A DNA stretch of 64,000 bases from Antitrichia curtipendula (taxonomy: Eukaryota; Streptophyta; Bryopsida; Hypnales; Leucodontaceae): contig OX579637.1 in NCBI GenBank assembly GCA_951230915.1, positions 9,734,001 through 9,798,000 on the forward strand, in the 5' to 3' direction. Each line of letters starts with the position of its first letter. The stretch's first letter is position 1. The notes under the pieces were generated by a model. It had not been told where the DNA came from, searched no databases, and was given only the letters and a program-made list of their open reading frames with translations. The translations under genes were made by a program, and so were the position numbers. Shown piece by piece: positions 21,781 through 33,255 of the stretch.

Positions 21781-24700
21781 TTATTTACTGAATTGAGATA
21801 TCTTCACAAAATGCTCGGGTTCCACATCCTCTTCATCCAAATCCATAATTGTTGGAATCTTCTGTGTCGGTGCTGATTGAGAAAATTCATCCGTATGTAG
21901 GACCGAAGCAATGAAAGCGTCAAAAATCTCCTTCTCCTCTTCAAATGCCAAGACGTGCCAGCACAATGCACAACATGCTTGAATGCTTGACCCTGAAAAT
22001 ATCCATGCGATCAAAAAAAAAAAAATTTGAAAACCCCTTTCTTTTTTGTTAAGGCTAGAAAATCACTGAATTAGAAAAGTGTTGCTACCTGTCATTGTTG
22101 TGCAGTCTACCACCACATCCCCTGGTTCTGATAACGCCTCGACAAGCATTTGCATGAATTGTCGCGCCTTCTCTTGAGGATCCCTCCAGGGAATGCTACC
22201 ATTCATGGTGACATCTTGTTTGTTGCAGAAGTTCTGGAGTATATTGTCTCTAGCCACATTCACACCCACCTCTTGATGGGATGGAACAAACTGGAATGGA
22301 AATTCCGACTCAGTTTTAGGTCCCAACTCCCTCACTAAAAGATAAATCAAGAATCACATGGTCTACAAACAATGGAGAGGTTAGCATACGATAGATAAAA
22401 TAATAACGAGATTCGGCAAAATGTAAAAGTAAAGAAATGTAATTACCGTTTTGGTTTGATCAATTGGCAATGTGAGATGTAGGTGGTTCATGCCGAACCA
22501 CATAAGAAGAATTCTAAAATTGTATGTCTTGCAACATCCGAGAAGGTGACTCTTGTGTCAAGTGGAGGACGTTGGGTACATGACCAATAAGGCACCCTTG
22601 TTGTAGAGGTACTCCTTTGCAAAGTCAAAAACGGGAACTAAGAACCCTTTTTTGAACTCATTCCAATCGGGAATCAAGGCAGGCAGAGCGGACACAGTTT
22701 GCACATGTAGACCTTCGGGAACATCCACAAAGATGAGATCAACTGCCTGTTGAGTACTCAATACACCATCAAAGTACCTGTCCTTATCAATATAGTGCTA
22801 CAAAGTACAAAGAGGTGTCAATTAATTCACCTGGATCTGCAATTGGAGCATCACACCATGGCCGAAATTAACATGTTCTAAAGACATTCTGTTGACATGT
22901 ATTGTATCCATTTTCCAATGATATTCAAACAAATAAATGTTAACAGGACTTACCATGTCTAAAAAGGCTAGGACGTCATCGAAGGCTTTCTCATCAGTAG
23001 ATAAGGAACCAACTGATAAGTTGAGTATGCACTCATCAATGTCTGGAACGGCAGGAAGAGTCTGAACTATTGGTGTCAGTCTATGTACGAGTCTCTCTTG
23101 AGTAAGGGAGAAGCCAGATGAATTTTCTATGATGTCAGCTGCACTTGTGGCAGGTTGGGGATCCATAGTGTAGGCTTTCCTCTTCGTCCCTCTTTTCTTC
23201 ATTTTCTCATGCTCCTTCTCAGCCTGAGCGGCCAGTCTCTTCTTCTTGTTGTCCTTGGTCTTTTTCTTAGCCTCCTCCAACATCTCCAGCTTCTTTTTGT
23301 CTGATATATCCCGTCGTTTTATGGCCTTTGCCCGAGCATCGGGATCCAAACCAGCAAACTCATCAAACTCGGGGTCTACAATCCCAGTGTCATTCAAAGT
23401 TTCAAATAGTGCTTCTTCTTTGGGTGGAGTAGTGCCGAAGTTGCACTCAACGTACCACGGGCAGGCTTGTAGGTGAGCACTGGTCCAATTCTTCAACTAC
23501 ATAGGAGAAAATATGCAGTCTGGAGAAGAGCAATCCAACCAAGTAGTAAAGAACCGCGGTAGATCTTCTTTGGAAATGGCCTTCTTACTTTACAACTCAA
23601 ACTTGAAGTACCTACAGCAACCCAAAAATACATAGTATCATGAAGGGCAAAGTGGAGGGTGCAATCACACCTCCTAGTCCGACTTCCATTGGGCCCAAGG
23701 GACACTTTGATTTAAGGACTTTTGGCATGAATTATAAAATGAAGCAATCAAAGAATTATGTTTGATACACAATGACCTGACCAACTAAGAAAGAGCAAAA
23801 ATACTATATCGGTATATAATTTGCTTGATAGCCAAAATTAACCCTCTGTAATCTTCAAACGACTCTGACTTTTTGTATGCATCAACATTCTTGAACACCC
23901 CCGTGTAGGCATGTTCCCAAAGCTTCATGCGCCAACTCTCACTATAAGAAACCGGACTTTTTGAAGACGTCTCAAAAAACGTGACACTGCGTTGTATTCA
24001 ATAGAAAAAAAATCAGCGTTGACGTCTCCTAAAATCCGTTCAACTTGACGGGGTAAAAACATGTGCAAATCTCAGAGGACACATCATTATTTGGCATGTT
24101 TTTCCAAAAACGTAGCTCATGACAATGTTTGGCAAGGTCTGCAAAGGTCGACATGTGGAGGTCACATAAGCGCCATGTCAGCGCCACATGCTCAACCATT
24201 GCCACGTCATCTTTTTTTTCATCTATGCCGTTGCTGATGTGGTCTTTGACGTGGAGGCAGGAAATTGTGACGTGGAGGCCACGTCAGCTCATTTTTGTGC
24301 CATTTGAATAATTTAATGGTGTTTTTTGAGATGTCAAATTAGACATTTTTTGCGTCGTCAAATTACACGTTTTTTCAAACATCAATTGCTACATACCCTA
24401 CCTACAAGGCAATATCAATAAAAATTTAATATAAATTAAAAAAATGAAATGAACAAAAAAAAATTTTGAATTCAACAAAAATTGAAGAAAACTTACCGTC
24501 AACCATTAAGAGAATTTTTAATGGCCAAATGAAGGAATTACTTCATTAAAAGTTAATAAAAATGAAGGATAAGGACATTGTATTTATATCCATTCTCTGC
24601 CCATGGAAAGACAAACAATATGGGATAAGTAGAATATGGTTAATTCACTTGTTTACATGTTGATGTTGTTTTTGATGTGTATATGTTCTTTTAAACATAG

Positions 24701-27545
24701 AGATGTTGTTTCAGACATCTTGATGTTTTTGTGGACATTTCACTTTGAACACAATTTTTTTTTGATATATCCCATATCAATTGTCTCTCTTCCACCTCCC
24801 CACCTGTATAAAGACTTTATGTTTTCATCCATGGAACACATCCATTTTCATCCATCCATTTTTATTTTTCTTGGAAAGCATGCCACGTCATTGCCTTTTT
24901 CCTAAATTTTTTATATAAGGTCAATATTTTTCCATTGACCGTAGTAATTTTTAGTAATTTATCCATAATGAAAGTGGACTTCATGCTGACGTGGCAGTCT
25001 ATGTTTTTTGAGATGTCACAACAAAACATGAGCTTGTTTTTTTAAACATTGTTAAAAACATCTCTGTCTATGGTGACATCTACTTGTTTTCTAACTTAGT
25101 CGCACATGTTTTTTGCAACATCAAATCAAATTCACTCTTTTGCACCCGTTCACTGCTTAATGCGTGACATCTCATCAAACATGGCACGTTACAGTCCAAC
25201 GACAGCAAAAACGAGGTTTTCTTATAGTGTCTCCATGTATTCTAATAAGGTCTTTGACTCGAAAGCAACAGTGAGATCAATAGAAATGTTATCAGATCAA
25301 ATGATAGTATCAAACATTTGAGAAGCACACTCCTCTATCTGGACACAGGACAATATGATTAAAAATTAAAGATCTCATGCACCATCAAAATATTCTACGT
25401 AGTGGAAAAATACAGTAGATGGATTATTCAAAAAATTAACAAAGAGACTATTTCGATGCTTACCCTGACATACCAACATGCCTTGGTAAGAAACTATAAT
25501 GACCTCTCCTCATTGACTGGCCGGGCCGGAAATCTACATGCCTCTCTTGAAGGTCCGGAGGAATTCATCCATTTCAGCCACCTAACCTTGAATGACGGAC
25601 TCGTATAGCACGTTGCAATCATTTGCAACTTCTCCAATGTTAATTTGGGGACCAAATATAAGCTCCAATGCCGCTGAATCTGCTCTCAATCAATGAAAAT
25701 GGAGTGAGAAGAATCAAACTGAAAACAACTGGCTTTAGCAAATCAAATAAAGGAAGATAAAATACCTCCTTCAACCACTAAAGACCAAGGGCGGGATCAG
25801 CAACCGCTACAATCTTCGACAGTTGCTTGTAGAGCTTCTCCGTAGAATCCTTAATCAAAATTCTCATGGCCATTGCCACTCCCTCCTTCGTAGCTTCACT
25901 AGATGGTGTATCTTTGTTATACAATCTGACTGCGGCATCAACAACCAACGCAATGTCTTGCTAAAAGAAGTGAACACCGTATTCGGATTTCAGCAAGGTA
26001 GCAACATTTGATAGTACAACGAAGTGATCATACATTCATACGGAATATGCAATATCATTAAATAGAAAAAACCTCATACCTTGAATATGAACAACATAAA
26101 GATTCCAAGTAGCATATTGTACCAAGTCTTGCGTGAATTTTGGCTACAAGTGTGTACTTCTTTTGGACTAAGTAGCTCATGAAATTTCTCAAGTCCTATG
26201 ACCCCGTACTTTTGGACTCGGTACAGGGTATGTACAAGGTTTGTTTTAATATGAGAATTCTTTGTCTGCCTGACACAGACAATGACAAGAACATTAGAAT
26301 TCACCACAAACATGGATGAATTGAATCAATACCAAAATTATGGAAACTCCAACACATGAATTAATCCAACATGCCCTTGCTTACCTGTTTATGTCATGCA
26401 CTGCCTGCATAGCGACTCCAATTCGATTCCTAGTGTCAAGAACAATAGCATCAGCACTGACATGCTAGGCCGCCTTGGTGTTGTGAAGCCTCTTGATGTG
26501 CTTCATCCAAGCAATTTGTTTGTGATTACTATCGCAGACATAAAACTTGTAATCCAGCAAATGCTTCAATGATATTTGTGACTTCAAGAATATGTTAAAC
26601 TTGTCGTTTGCTGCATTCCACAGTGGTCCCCACTCATTTTTCTCAGCATCTGAGAATACCGCTGATTGTCCCTGCTCATCAGTTGTAGTGACATAGAAAA
26701 CTCTAGCGCCTTCATCATATCCTCGGCTAAGTTGATTCTCCAATAGCGTAAGGCCACATTCCAAGGTTGGTCGGACCATTGGCATTGGGACCATCCTACA
26801 TAGATGACTCTATATACAAGACTAATTAGAGAAAGTGAGCCTCAGATTAGAAATTATAGAAACAATGTCCATCGTGTGGGATCTCCAAAAGTCATCTTCC
26901 ATGTAGTGGGGTTTAATTCCTCAAATTTGATCATTGTCCAACTCGTTGACCTTTATGACCTCATCGGTTGAGCAAATGAGTGGCTTCTTCTACTATTAGC
27001 CACACACATGAAACACAAAATTAATGAAAATAGATATTACTCCAGTCAATGAAAGAAAGACTTAGAAGTAAAGTGAGCCGAAGATAAACTTTGTTTATAT
27101 CCTCAATAGAAAGGATCTCATGGATTGTACAATCCTTGAGATTCAAGCACGGTCCTCCAGTCAATCAAACTAAATGCCACATATGCATTTCTCTGCTAAG
27201 GATCTATAGTTCCCACAGCACAAAATATAAATGTCCTGGTCGCCATCTAATGTAGAGGTAACATCATCATCTTGATGATTACATGTACAAAAGTCATAAA
27301 CCTCAACATCGTTGGATCCCAGTGAAGTACAAATTAGACTCAGGACGGGGCATGCGACCATCTCTATACATATCATCTAATGCTTGATCTAAATCATGTA
27401 ACAGATTGTCAAGGTTTACCACTGCCATAGGAACCTCTACAGGTAAATCACGGCCACCGACAGTAGTGTCAGACAAATGGACCAGTGGAACACCAGCCGC
27501 TCCAATCGCCTCTTGCGTAAGTTCCTTAGAATCGTCAAGAAGCAC
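21781..27545 (-). pseudogene. Gene X copy 2: ParB-like segment plus N4/N6 DNA methyltransferase-like domain (multi-exon, partly intact)
   Basis: Minus-strand gene with many GT-AG introns. Exons: 27545-about 27160 (one frameshift near 27310); about 27150-27070; 26990-26880; 26794-26389, with VCDSNHK near 26530; 26271-26080; 25965-25770; 25675-25500; an exon split by a CACTA element (about 25320-25230 and 23939-23830); 23612-22954, with EFDEFAGLDPDARAKAIKRR and a Lys-rich stretch; 22797-22447, with VDLIFVDVPEG (22711-22743); 22334-22089, ending EPGDVVVDCTTMTG; and 21992-21781, starting GSSIQACC then VLAFEEEKEIF. The last two exons join in phase to give motif I (GDVVVDCTTMTGSS), which follows motif IV as in beta-class N4/N6 DNA methyltransferases. 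Motif IV reads DVPEG in place of DPPY/W. The DSNHK/DGNHK segment recalls the DGNHR motif of ParB/sulfiredoxin-like folds (uncertain). Stops in several exons make it a pseudogene. Confidence 0.6.
23940..25229. mobile_element. Non-autonomous CACTA-type element (1.29 kb) inside a coding exon
   Basis: Begins CACTATAAGAAACC and ends GGTTTTCTTATAGTG, with the perfect 3-bp duplication TCT at 23937-23939 and 25230-25232. The interior has repeated GACGTGGAGGC/GCCACGTCA words and TTTTTTGAGATGTCA-like subterminal repeats, plus a TCATCC patch near 24830. There is no transposase frame. Removing the element and one TCT joins LEYME to SWRMKLWEH in frame, so it interrupted an exon of gene X copy 2. Confidence 0.9.
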
Positions 27546-27554
27546 CTGCTATTA

Positions 27555-28438
27555 GTATAGAGAAGGCAATAATCTCCATAGTTAGTGCATAGAAAAAAGA
27601 GAACAAAACTGTGAAAGACCAGCAGGTATGTCAAACATAAAAATTAGAAGCTTCGGTGCACGGAACGCATCTAGAAGTGACCCTTTCGAGCTCGAGACCC
27701 CACACAGGTAGACCCAATTATGCAATCATACAAACTGTCCCCGGATATAAAAAAAATCCCCAGCCTTACCAACAAGGTGCAAAGAAGAAAGATTACAAAA
27801 CCTGTGCATAGCCCTGAGTCCACGGGGACCCTCTCGGGGCCAAGAGAAGAAAATGGGGATCCCAACTATGCAACAAGAGAGGGTCCAATAGAAGCGGAAA
27901 AAATGGAACTCATGGGAAACAAAGACCCGTCAAACCAAAAAAATATACTCATCCATTGTAGGCTCCTTCCAATCTCGAACTGATTATATTTACGTCCGAG
28001 CTTCCTGCACCTAAAGATCATGAATCCTGTGCATAACCCAGAGTCCACGTGGACCCTCTCGGGGCCAAGAGAAGAAAATAGGGATCCCGACTATGCAGCA
28101 AGACAGGGTCTGAGTCCTAAACCCTAAAATAACAAGGGATCTCCACATTGAGCCAATCGGCTTTTGGGCGACGCATACACACACTTGGATGCTAGACAGG
28201 TTTAGGAAGACTGAGGTGAGTTGGTTACCTAGTTCAGATCAGAAGCTTGTTCTGGATGGATTGTTGCCTATGTGGAGCTCCCTGCAGCAGTTGAGACTGC
28301 ATTCTTCCTCCCTGCCCTTGGACGTAAGTTGTAAACTCCTTCCATTTTGACTCCATTCTTACACAACTTCAGAGAAGCGCAACATGGGATGAAGATTGTG
28401 TGTGAGACTGACAAGAGAATGTGGTTGTCCTTAGTGGA
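27555..28438. other. Spacer with 225-bp-period duplication
   Basis: Two related blocks lie 225 bp apart: CCTGTGCATAGCCCTGAGTC at 27801 and its relative at 28026. Each continues through CCCTCTCGGGGCCAAGAGAA, GGGATCCC and an AACTATGCA-like word. A weaker third block starts near 27674. No gene is supported. Confidence 0.6.
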
Positions 28439-28443
28439 GCTGG

Positions 28444-31400
28444 TGTCGTACGTGTAATCTAGAGGTAAGCACCTTTAACACACCATTGTGGTTAGATGAC
28501 ACGGAAAATCGTCCCAGGGACTCTACTATGTTGCTATGAATTTGGATTTAATCGGATTATCTCTCAAACACCCTAAGGGAATCCAAAACTTCTCTTTCTC
28601 TCTTCCGGAACTTACTTCTTTCCGGTTTTTGACCCGGACCCGTCCTTTTCCGGAATCTGGACACAGTAACTTCTTCGGTTTGTAATACCCCTGTTTTACC
28701 TTCAAGGGGTCCGCTTTTACTCTTTAAAGGGGCAGGGACTTCACCACTTTTCAGTCACACATTCTAACACTTACAAAACAACCCAAGACACTCGACAGGT
28801 CTAAATAGTGCAGTAAAGTAGGTTTCCGTCTCCTCACGACTTTCCGGATGGCCTATCCAGAAAGCAGGTCACGCAGAATCCGGTCTCTCTTCTCCACTAC
28901 AACGACAAATACACAACTATCCGGATTTAACACAAGAGAAATTCTAAGAGAAAATAGGGGACACCGCAGTTGGCAGATCTTCCGGTAATTAGGGTTTTTT
29001 CCTTTGGCGGCTGCTTAACTCCGCACGGAACCACTTCTAGTTCCGGAACCTCACCCTCAACACTCCAATCGGATTACTGTTCCAGTAGTTTAAAGATTCT
29101 AAATGCACAAGTCCTACAGATCCGTCCTAGCTTCGCCACAGATTCTCCCTTACTGTCTCACTCCAAACAATTATGGGATCCGGACTCCTCCTTCCCAGTT
29201 CCTCACAACTCTCCAAGAAAACACACACACACACCACCCAAGTCCTCCAAAAATACTTAAAACATGGAAAGTATACTCAGTGTTTCAGTTTGAAATGAGG
29301 AAATTGAAATGAAACTTCAAATTGCATAAGGAGGGAATGAATGAGCAACAGACCTGCTCACCATTTAAAACAAAAACAAAAAGGAAAAAGGCAACCAAAA
29401 ATCAAGCTATCCAACCACAGAAGCATCCGAGATATCCGGAATGCTAATGAAAGTTATCCCTAAAATTTCGGAAACGGGCCCACATACGAAAAATCCGTTC
29501 CGGAAAACCCTAAAATCAAAATCTAACTTCTAAACCCTACTTTCTTCGGCTTCTTCGAGCTGCTCCCCGACTGCACCAGAGATGTCTTCGCCCTGGTCTT
29601 CGGCAGCGGTGTCAACTTTCCGATTGCTCGCGTCTGAATCTTCCGCTTCTTCGGCGGTGAGTCTTCTTCCTCATCCGTCTCCATCGCGGATTCCGTCTCG
29701 AAGTCCTCCTTCTCGGATTCGAGAATCTTCATCTCCCGGATTGGTGAATCCAAGTTGATCGGCTCGTTGACAGCCTCCGAGGACAATGGCTTCGCTGGTG
29801 TTTCCTCCCTCATGTGGACGAAGTCATCCGGATGCGACTTGGCCGGATTCTCCCCTGCTCCAATCCGGTTGAGCAGATTACCCCGGATCTGCGTCCCCTC
29901 TTCCGGTGTCTGAGTCTGATCCGGCGTGGAAGTTTTGCCTTGTTCCGGAATGCTCTGCCCCTCCCTCTGACTCTATCCCGGAGAGTATGTCCTTTGAACC
30001 AGCCATTCGCGCTGCACAAACGGCTTCAGGAGAGACTGTAGTCCTTGTGGTTTCGATAGTACCGGAATCCCTACGACTGGTTTTGGCGGAGTCTGGAGAT
30101 ACGGGTTGGTGGTGAGATCCGCTTCTGGAAAAGTCGAGAAGTCCATCGTCCTATCCGGATCGACTCGAGCCACCAGAGTCTGCATCTCTTGAAGTACCTT
30201 CTGCATCCGGGCCTCGAAATCCATAAGGATCATTACGACCTTGGATCTGGCCACATGTCCCCCTGCCACTAATTCACTAAGTGGCAGGGCGTCATAGAGC
30301 CTCGCCTTATTCACCACCTCCGCCCTGCCACTTAGTGGATCTCTTCCATGAATTGGATGGCCTTGTGGTGTAGGTTCCGGGCCTGATGCATCCAATCAAA
30401 CCCGATGTCGAAGAACTCCCTTAGAGGTGGCTTCTCCTCTTCCGGAACTGGGCTTGGTTCCCGTGGTTCCGTCTCAGGTTGCTTCCCCCGTGAATCCGGA
30501 TCCGTTGACTTCTGCCTGGGCTTCTTCCGCTCCAAGGCTCCCTCTTCCGGATTGTCTTCCTCCACCTCCATCGGCTCGTCCTTCTCCAGCTCATCCGTAA
30601 GGTCATACTTGACCAACTCCAACCCGGTTTTGTACACCAGCATCTCATCTAACGTCAATACGTCTCCATGGTGGTAGATGTGGAAAAGGTAGGGGCTGAT
30701 TGGGCTATATTGGCTTTTGGACACGTGGTCCGCAAGCTTTGACACTACCTGAGCTATGATCCGTCCCCAGTGCACCACTCTCTCTTCCATCGCTCCGAAA
30801 ATCGTGTTGGCCATTGTGACCGTAACCCGGGTAGGCTTTTCCGGATACAGTATCGGGATGAGGAAATTCAACACCCTCTTGTGGTGTTCGTCCACACAGT
30901 CGTTGATCGCATACCCTTCCTTCGCGAGAAGAGGGTTCCGGAACTTTCCGGTTGCGTACTTATCCGCTCGAGAGGCAAACCCATCTCCAAACTTCCGGAA
31001 AGAATAGACTTCCGCCCATACGTCCTCTGTCCACCCCTTGGGCTGCCCTCGCACCGTCAGCTTGTACTGGTTCGAAGTCCCGTTGATCAGCTCCTGAATC
31101 AACTCCTCCCCTCTCAGATTCCACGGCCGGTCTATCAATCTGACACACCCTAATCTCCGGAGGTCCTGCTCCAATTCCTGCTGAGCGGTGGGGTCGGTCG
31201 ATATGGACGGACTCACCATCCGGGCAACCACCGACGATTTGGCAAATCGCGGCGCGCTACTTTCCGCCATCGTTGCACCGACCAAGTAACCCTAATCCGG
31301 CCTCACCTCTCTCTATCCGTAAACGCACTCTCACCAGACTTTCACTCAACTAGCTATGTGCGAACGAGTTTGGAAACTCAAAAGATGAAGAGAGAAAGGC

Positions 31401-31714
31401 GGGTGGTGGTCCTTAAATAGCCAAAACAGCATCACAAGTTCTCGGATTGGAACTGGATTAGGTTTCCGTTCCCGAGGCACGTCCCCTAGCCTCGTAGGCC
31501 GGATCCCTAGTCCGTAGATGGCGGCGCTCCGATTCATTTCCGGAAACCCTAATCTGCTCGGATCGGAAACTAATTTCCGGATGAAGGCTTATTTCAAATG
31601 TAAGCTTTTCCGGAAGACATCTATCATTCCTTAACCGAAAAAAATTTAAAAATCTCTATCTATTCCATCTATTCTACTCTATCTTTACGGAAATTAGGTT
31701 TCCGTGTTGTGACA
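28444..31714 (-). mobile_element. LTR-like unit, copy 2: probable giant solo LTR (3.3 kb) carrying a gene
   Basis: On the minus strand it starts TGTCACAACACGG and ends CGTACGACA. The 5-bp direct repeat GCTGG flanks it exactly (28439-28443 and 31715-31719). It is homologous to the unit at 11202-14699 along its full length, including a TATA-like box (CTATTTAAGG near 31420), the gene and the U5-like 3' end (CCCTGGGACGATTTTCC). No internal copy of the ends is present. The two units have different target duplications, so they are independent insertions of the same defined unit. Confidence 0.75.
29523..31270 (-). pseudogene. LTR-borne gene of unknown function, copy 2 (nearly intact 5' two-thirds)
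   Basis: ATG at 31270 (MAESSAPRFAK). The first 312 codons are open to 30332. They contain RPWNLRGEEL, VYSFRKFGDG, AMEERVVHWG, PYLFHIYHHGDVLTLDE and an acidic/basic charged linker. Relative to copy 1 a coiled-coil segment of roughly 230 bp is deleted near 30330, which shifts the frame. The rest continues from about 30328 (AEVVNKARLYD) through VARVDPDRTMDFS to a stop at 29971-29973, then on to 29523 with a basic tail (PPKKRKIQTR, a possible nuclear localisation signal). The protein is unknown; the location inside an LTR-like unit suggests a retrotransposon accessory or gag-like protein. Confidence 0.55.
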
Positions 31715-31719
31715 GCTGG

Positions 31720-33255
31720 CGCAAGGCGGAGCTTATCCCCTGACTTCTGCGGCGAGACTTCTGCGGAGGACAAGGTTTGGCATCGCCGCATCCCAATGCA
31801 GAGTGACTCCGAATCCGTCGCAGAGGACGTCACCGGAGGACACGTGGTGCTTCAATCCATTGGGACACACCGTACGTGGGAGTTCATTTCCGATTTCTAA
31901 TTTCTCATTACTGGTAATTCTCTATGATCGTTGGTTCCTATGTTAATACACAAGCGTAGCACACTATAGCGTTCCAAGGTGGTGATAGATTTTGCCTAGA
32001 ATGTGGCAGTATTTATGACCAAATAAACCCGTCATTGATTAGATTAGGCTATTTCATTAAACTTCTAGAGCGTTTAGCGTCTAAAAACTCAAAATTATTA
32101 GTCGCTACAAAAATCCATTCAAAGAGTTACCTAAAACTGATTATTAAATTTTTATTTTCAAATGAGAAATTTTATGTAATGTTATCCCACAAAAATGTAT
32201 AATGCCTGATCATCTCTTAAGGACATGCACAAAGAGAGCGCAACATACCCAACAAGAGTGCACTCATGGATTTTGGCATTTTTGATGTACCATTTGTTTT
32301 TGAACCTCTTTCCTTTGCTCTAAAGTAGTAGTTATTTGAAGGGTATGGGCTTTAAGGTCCCCCCATATTACATCAAATAATGTTTGGGTAGTTTAGGATG
32401 TTACATTATGATAACTTGTACACATTAAATACTCGTGGGTCATTGCACAGTCTAAAGACATCACTTTATTCTTGGAAAAATGCCAAAGTAACTGTTTATT
32501 TAATAGTAGCAAATTAAATAGTTCAATATTTCTTTTAATATGCTTCTTGAAGACGATGGATATTGGTGATGTAAGTTCCTTTATTGCTTGGGTATCTTAA
32601 CACATAGCCTCCATGACTTGCCTTGTTTATTGTTTGAAATACATTTCAAGAGGTACCTGGTTGTCGAATGATTGGCTGGTAATTATTGATATTGAATTAA
32701 ATTATTGTCAGTCATTTATTGTATTTATTTACCTATTTACTTGTCGACCTTCACTATGGTAACAAAATTTAAAGCCTACCGTCCTAATTAAGGGCAGATA
32801 TATCTTTTTTTCAATTACAATGTTCTTCCTTGGAAGGTTGCCTTGTCATAGAATTTTGTCTTTATTACAAATGTTCCTTTCATATTGTAATACATACAAT
32901 GATGTTAAGAAGTTAATGTTTGAGGAGTCTATATTCTTTAGGGCGGCCAAAATTATCTTCAACACATCATTTGTTACTTCAAGTGAGGTCATAAATTTAA
33001 TGTTAATATCATTAAATATATTTTTGGCCAAAACAACATAAATGTGTAATGAGGCGTTCCTAATACTGGTTACATAGAATTACAAGTGTACTATCGTCAT
33101 CTTGGTCTTCCAATACGCAGGATAGTGTTTTTTGTGCTTATTGTGATTCTTCATGTAATTCCCCGGATAATGAGTTCTAAGTAAATGTGTTTGAGAACTA
33201 CACATGGGGAGCGTGAGAGTGTTTGTGTCTATGCTATAAATTGTTTTATTTAGCG
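31720..33255. other. Spacer with no gene seen
   Basis: A short GC-richer patch (31720-31900) next to the LTR-like unit, then AT-rich DNA. I see no recognisable domain or repeat. It ends at the start of MULE copy 2. Confidence 0.4.

Noticed and set aside
21781..27545. Bacterial contamination as source of the methyltransferase-like sequence
   Set aside because: The gene is divided by GT-AG introns, occurs in two diverged copies and is interrupted by plant-type CACTA elements, so it is native nuclear DNA.
28260..28380. Possible first exon of X copy 2 (begins MESKWKEFTTYV)
   Set aside because: A donor-like GTAACC follows, but there is a stop in the segment and no counterpart upstream of X copy 1.
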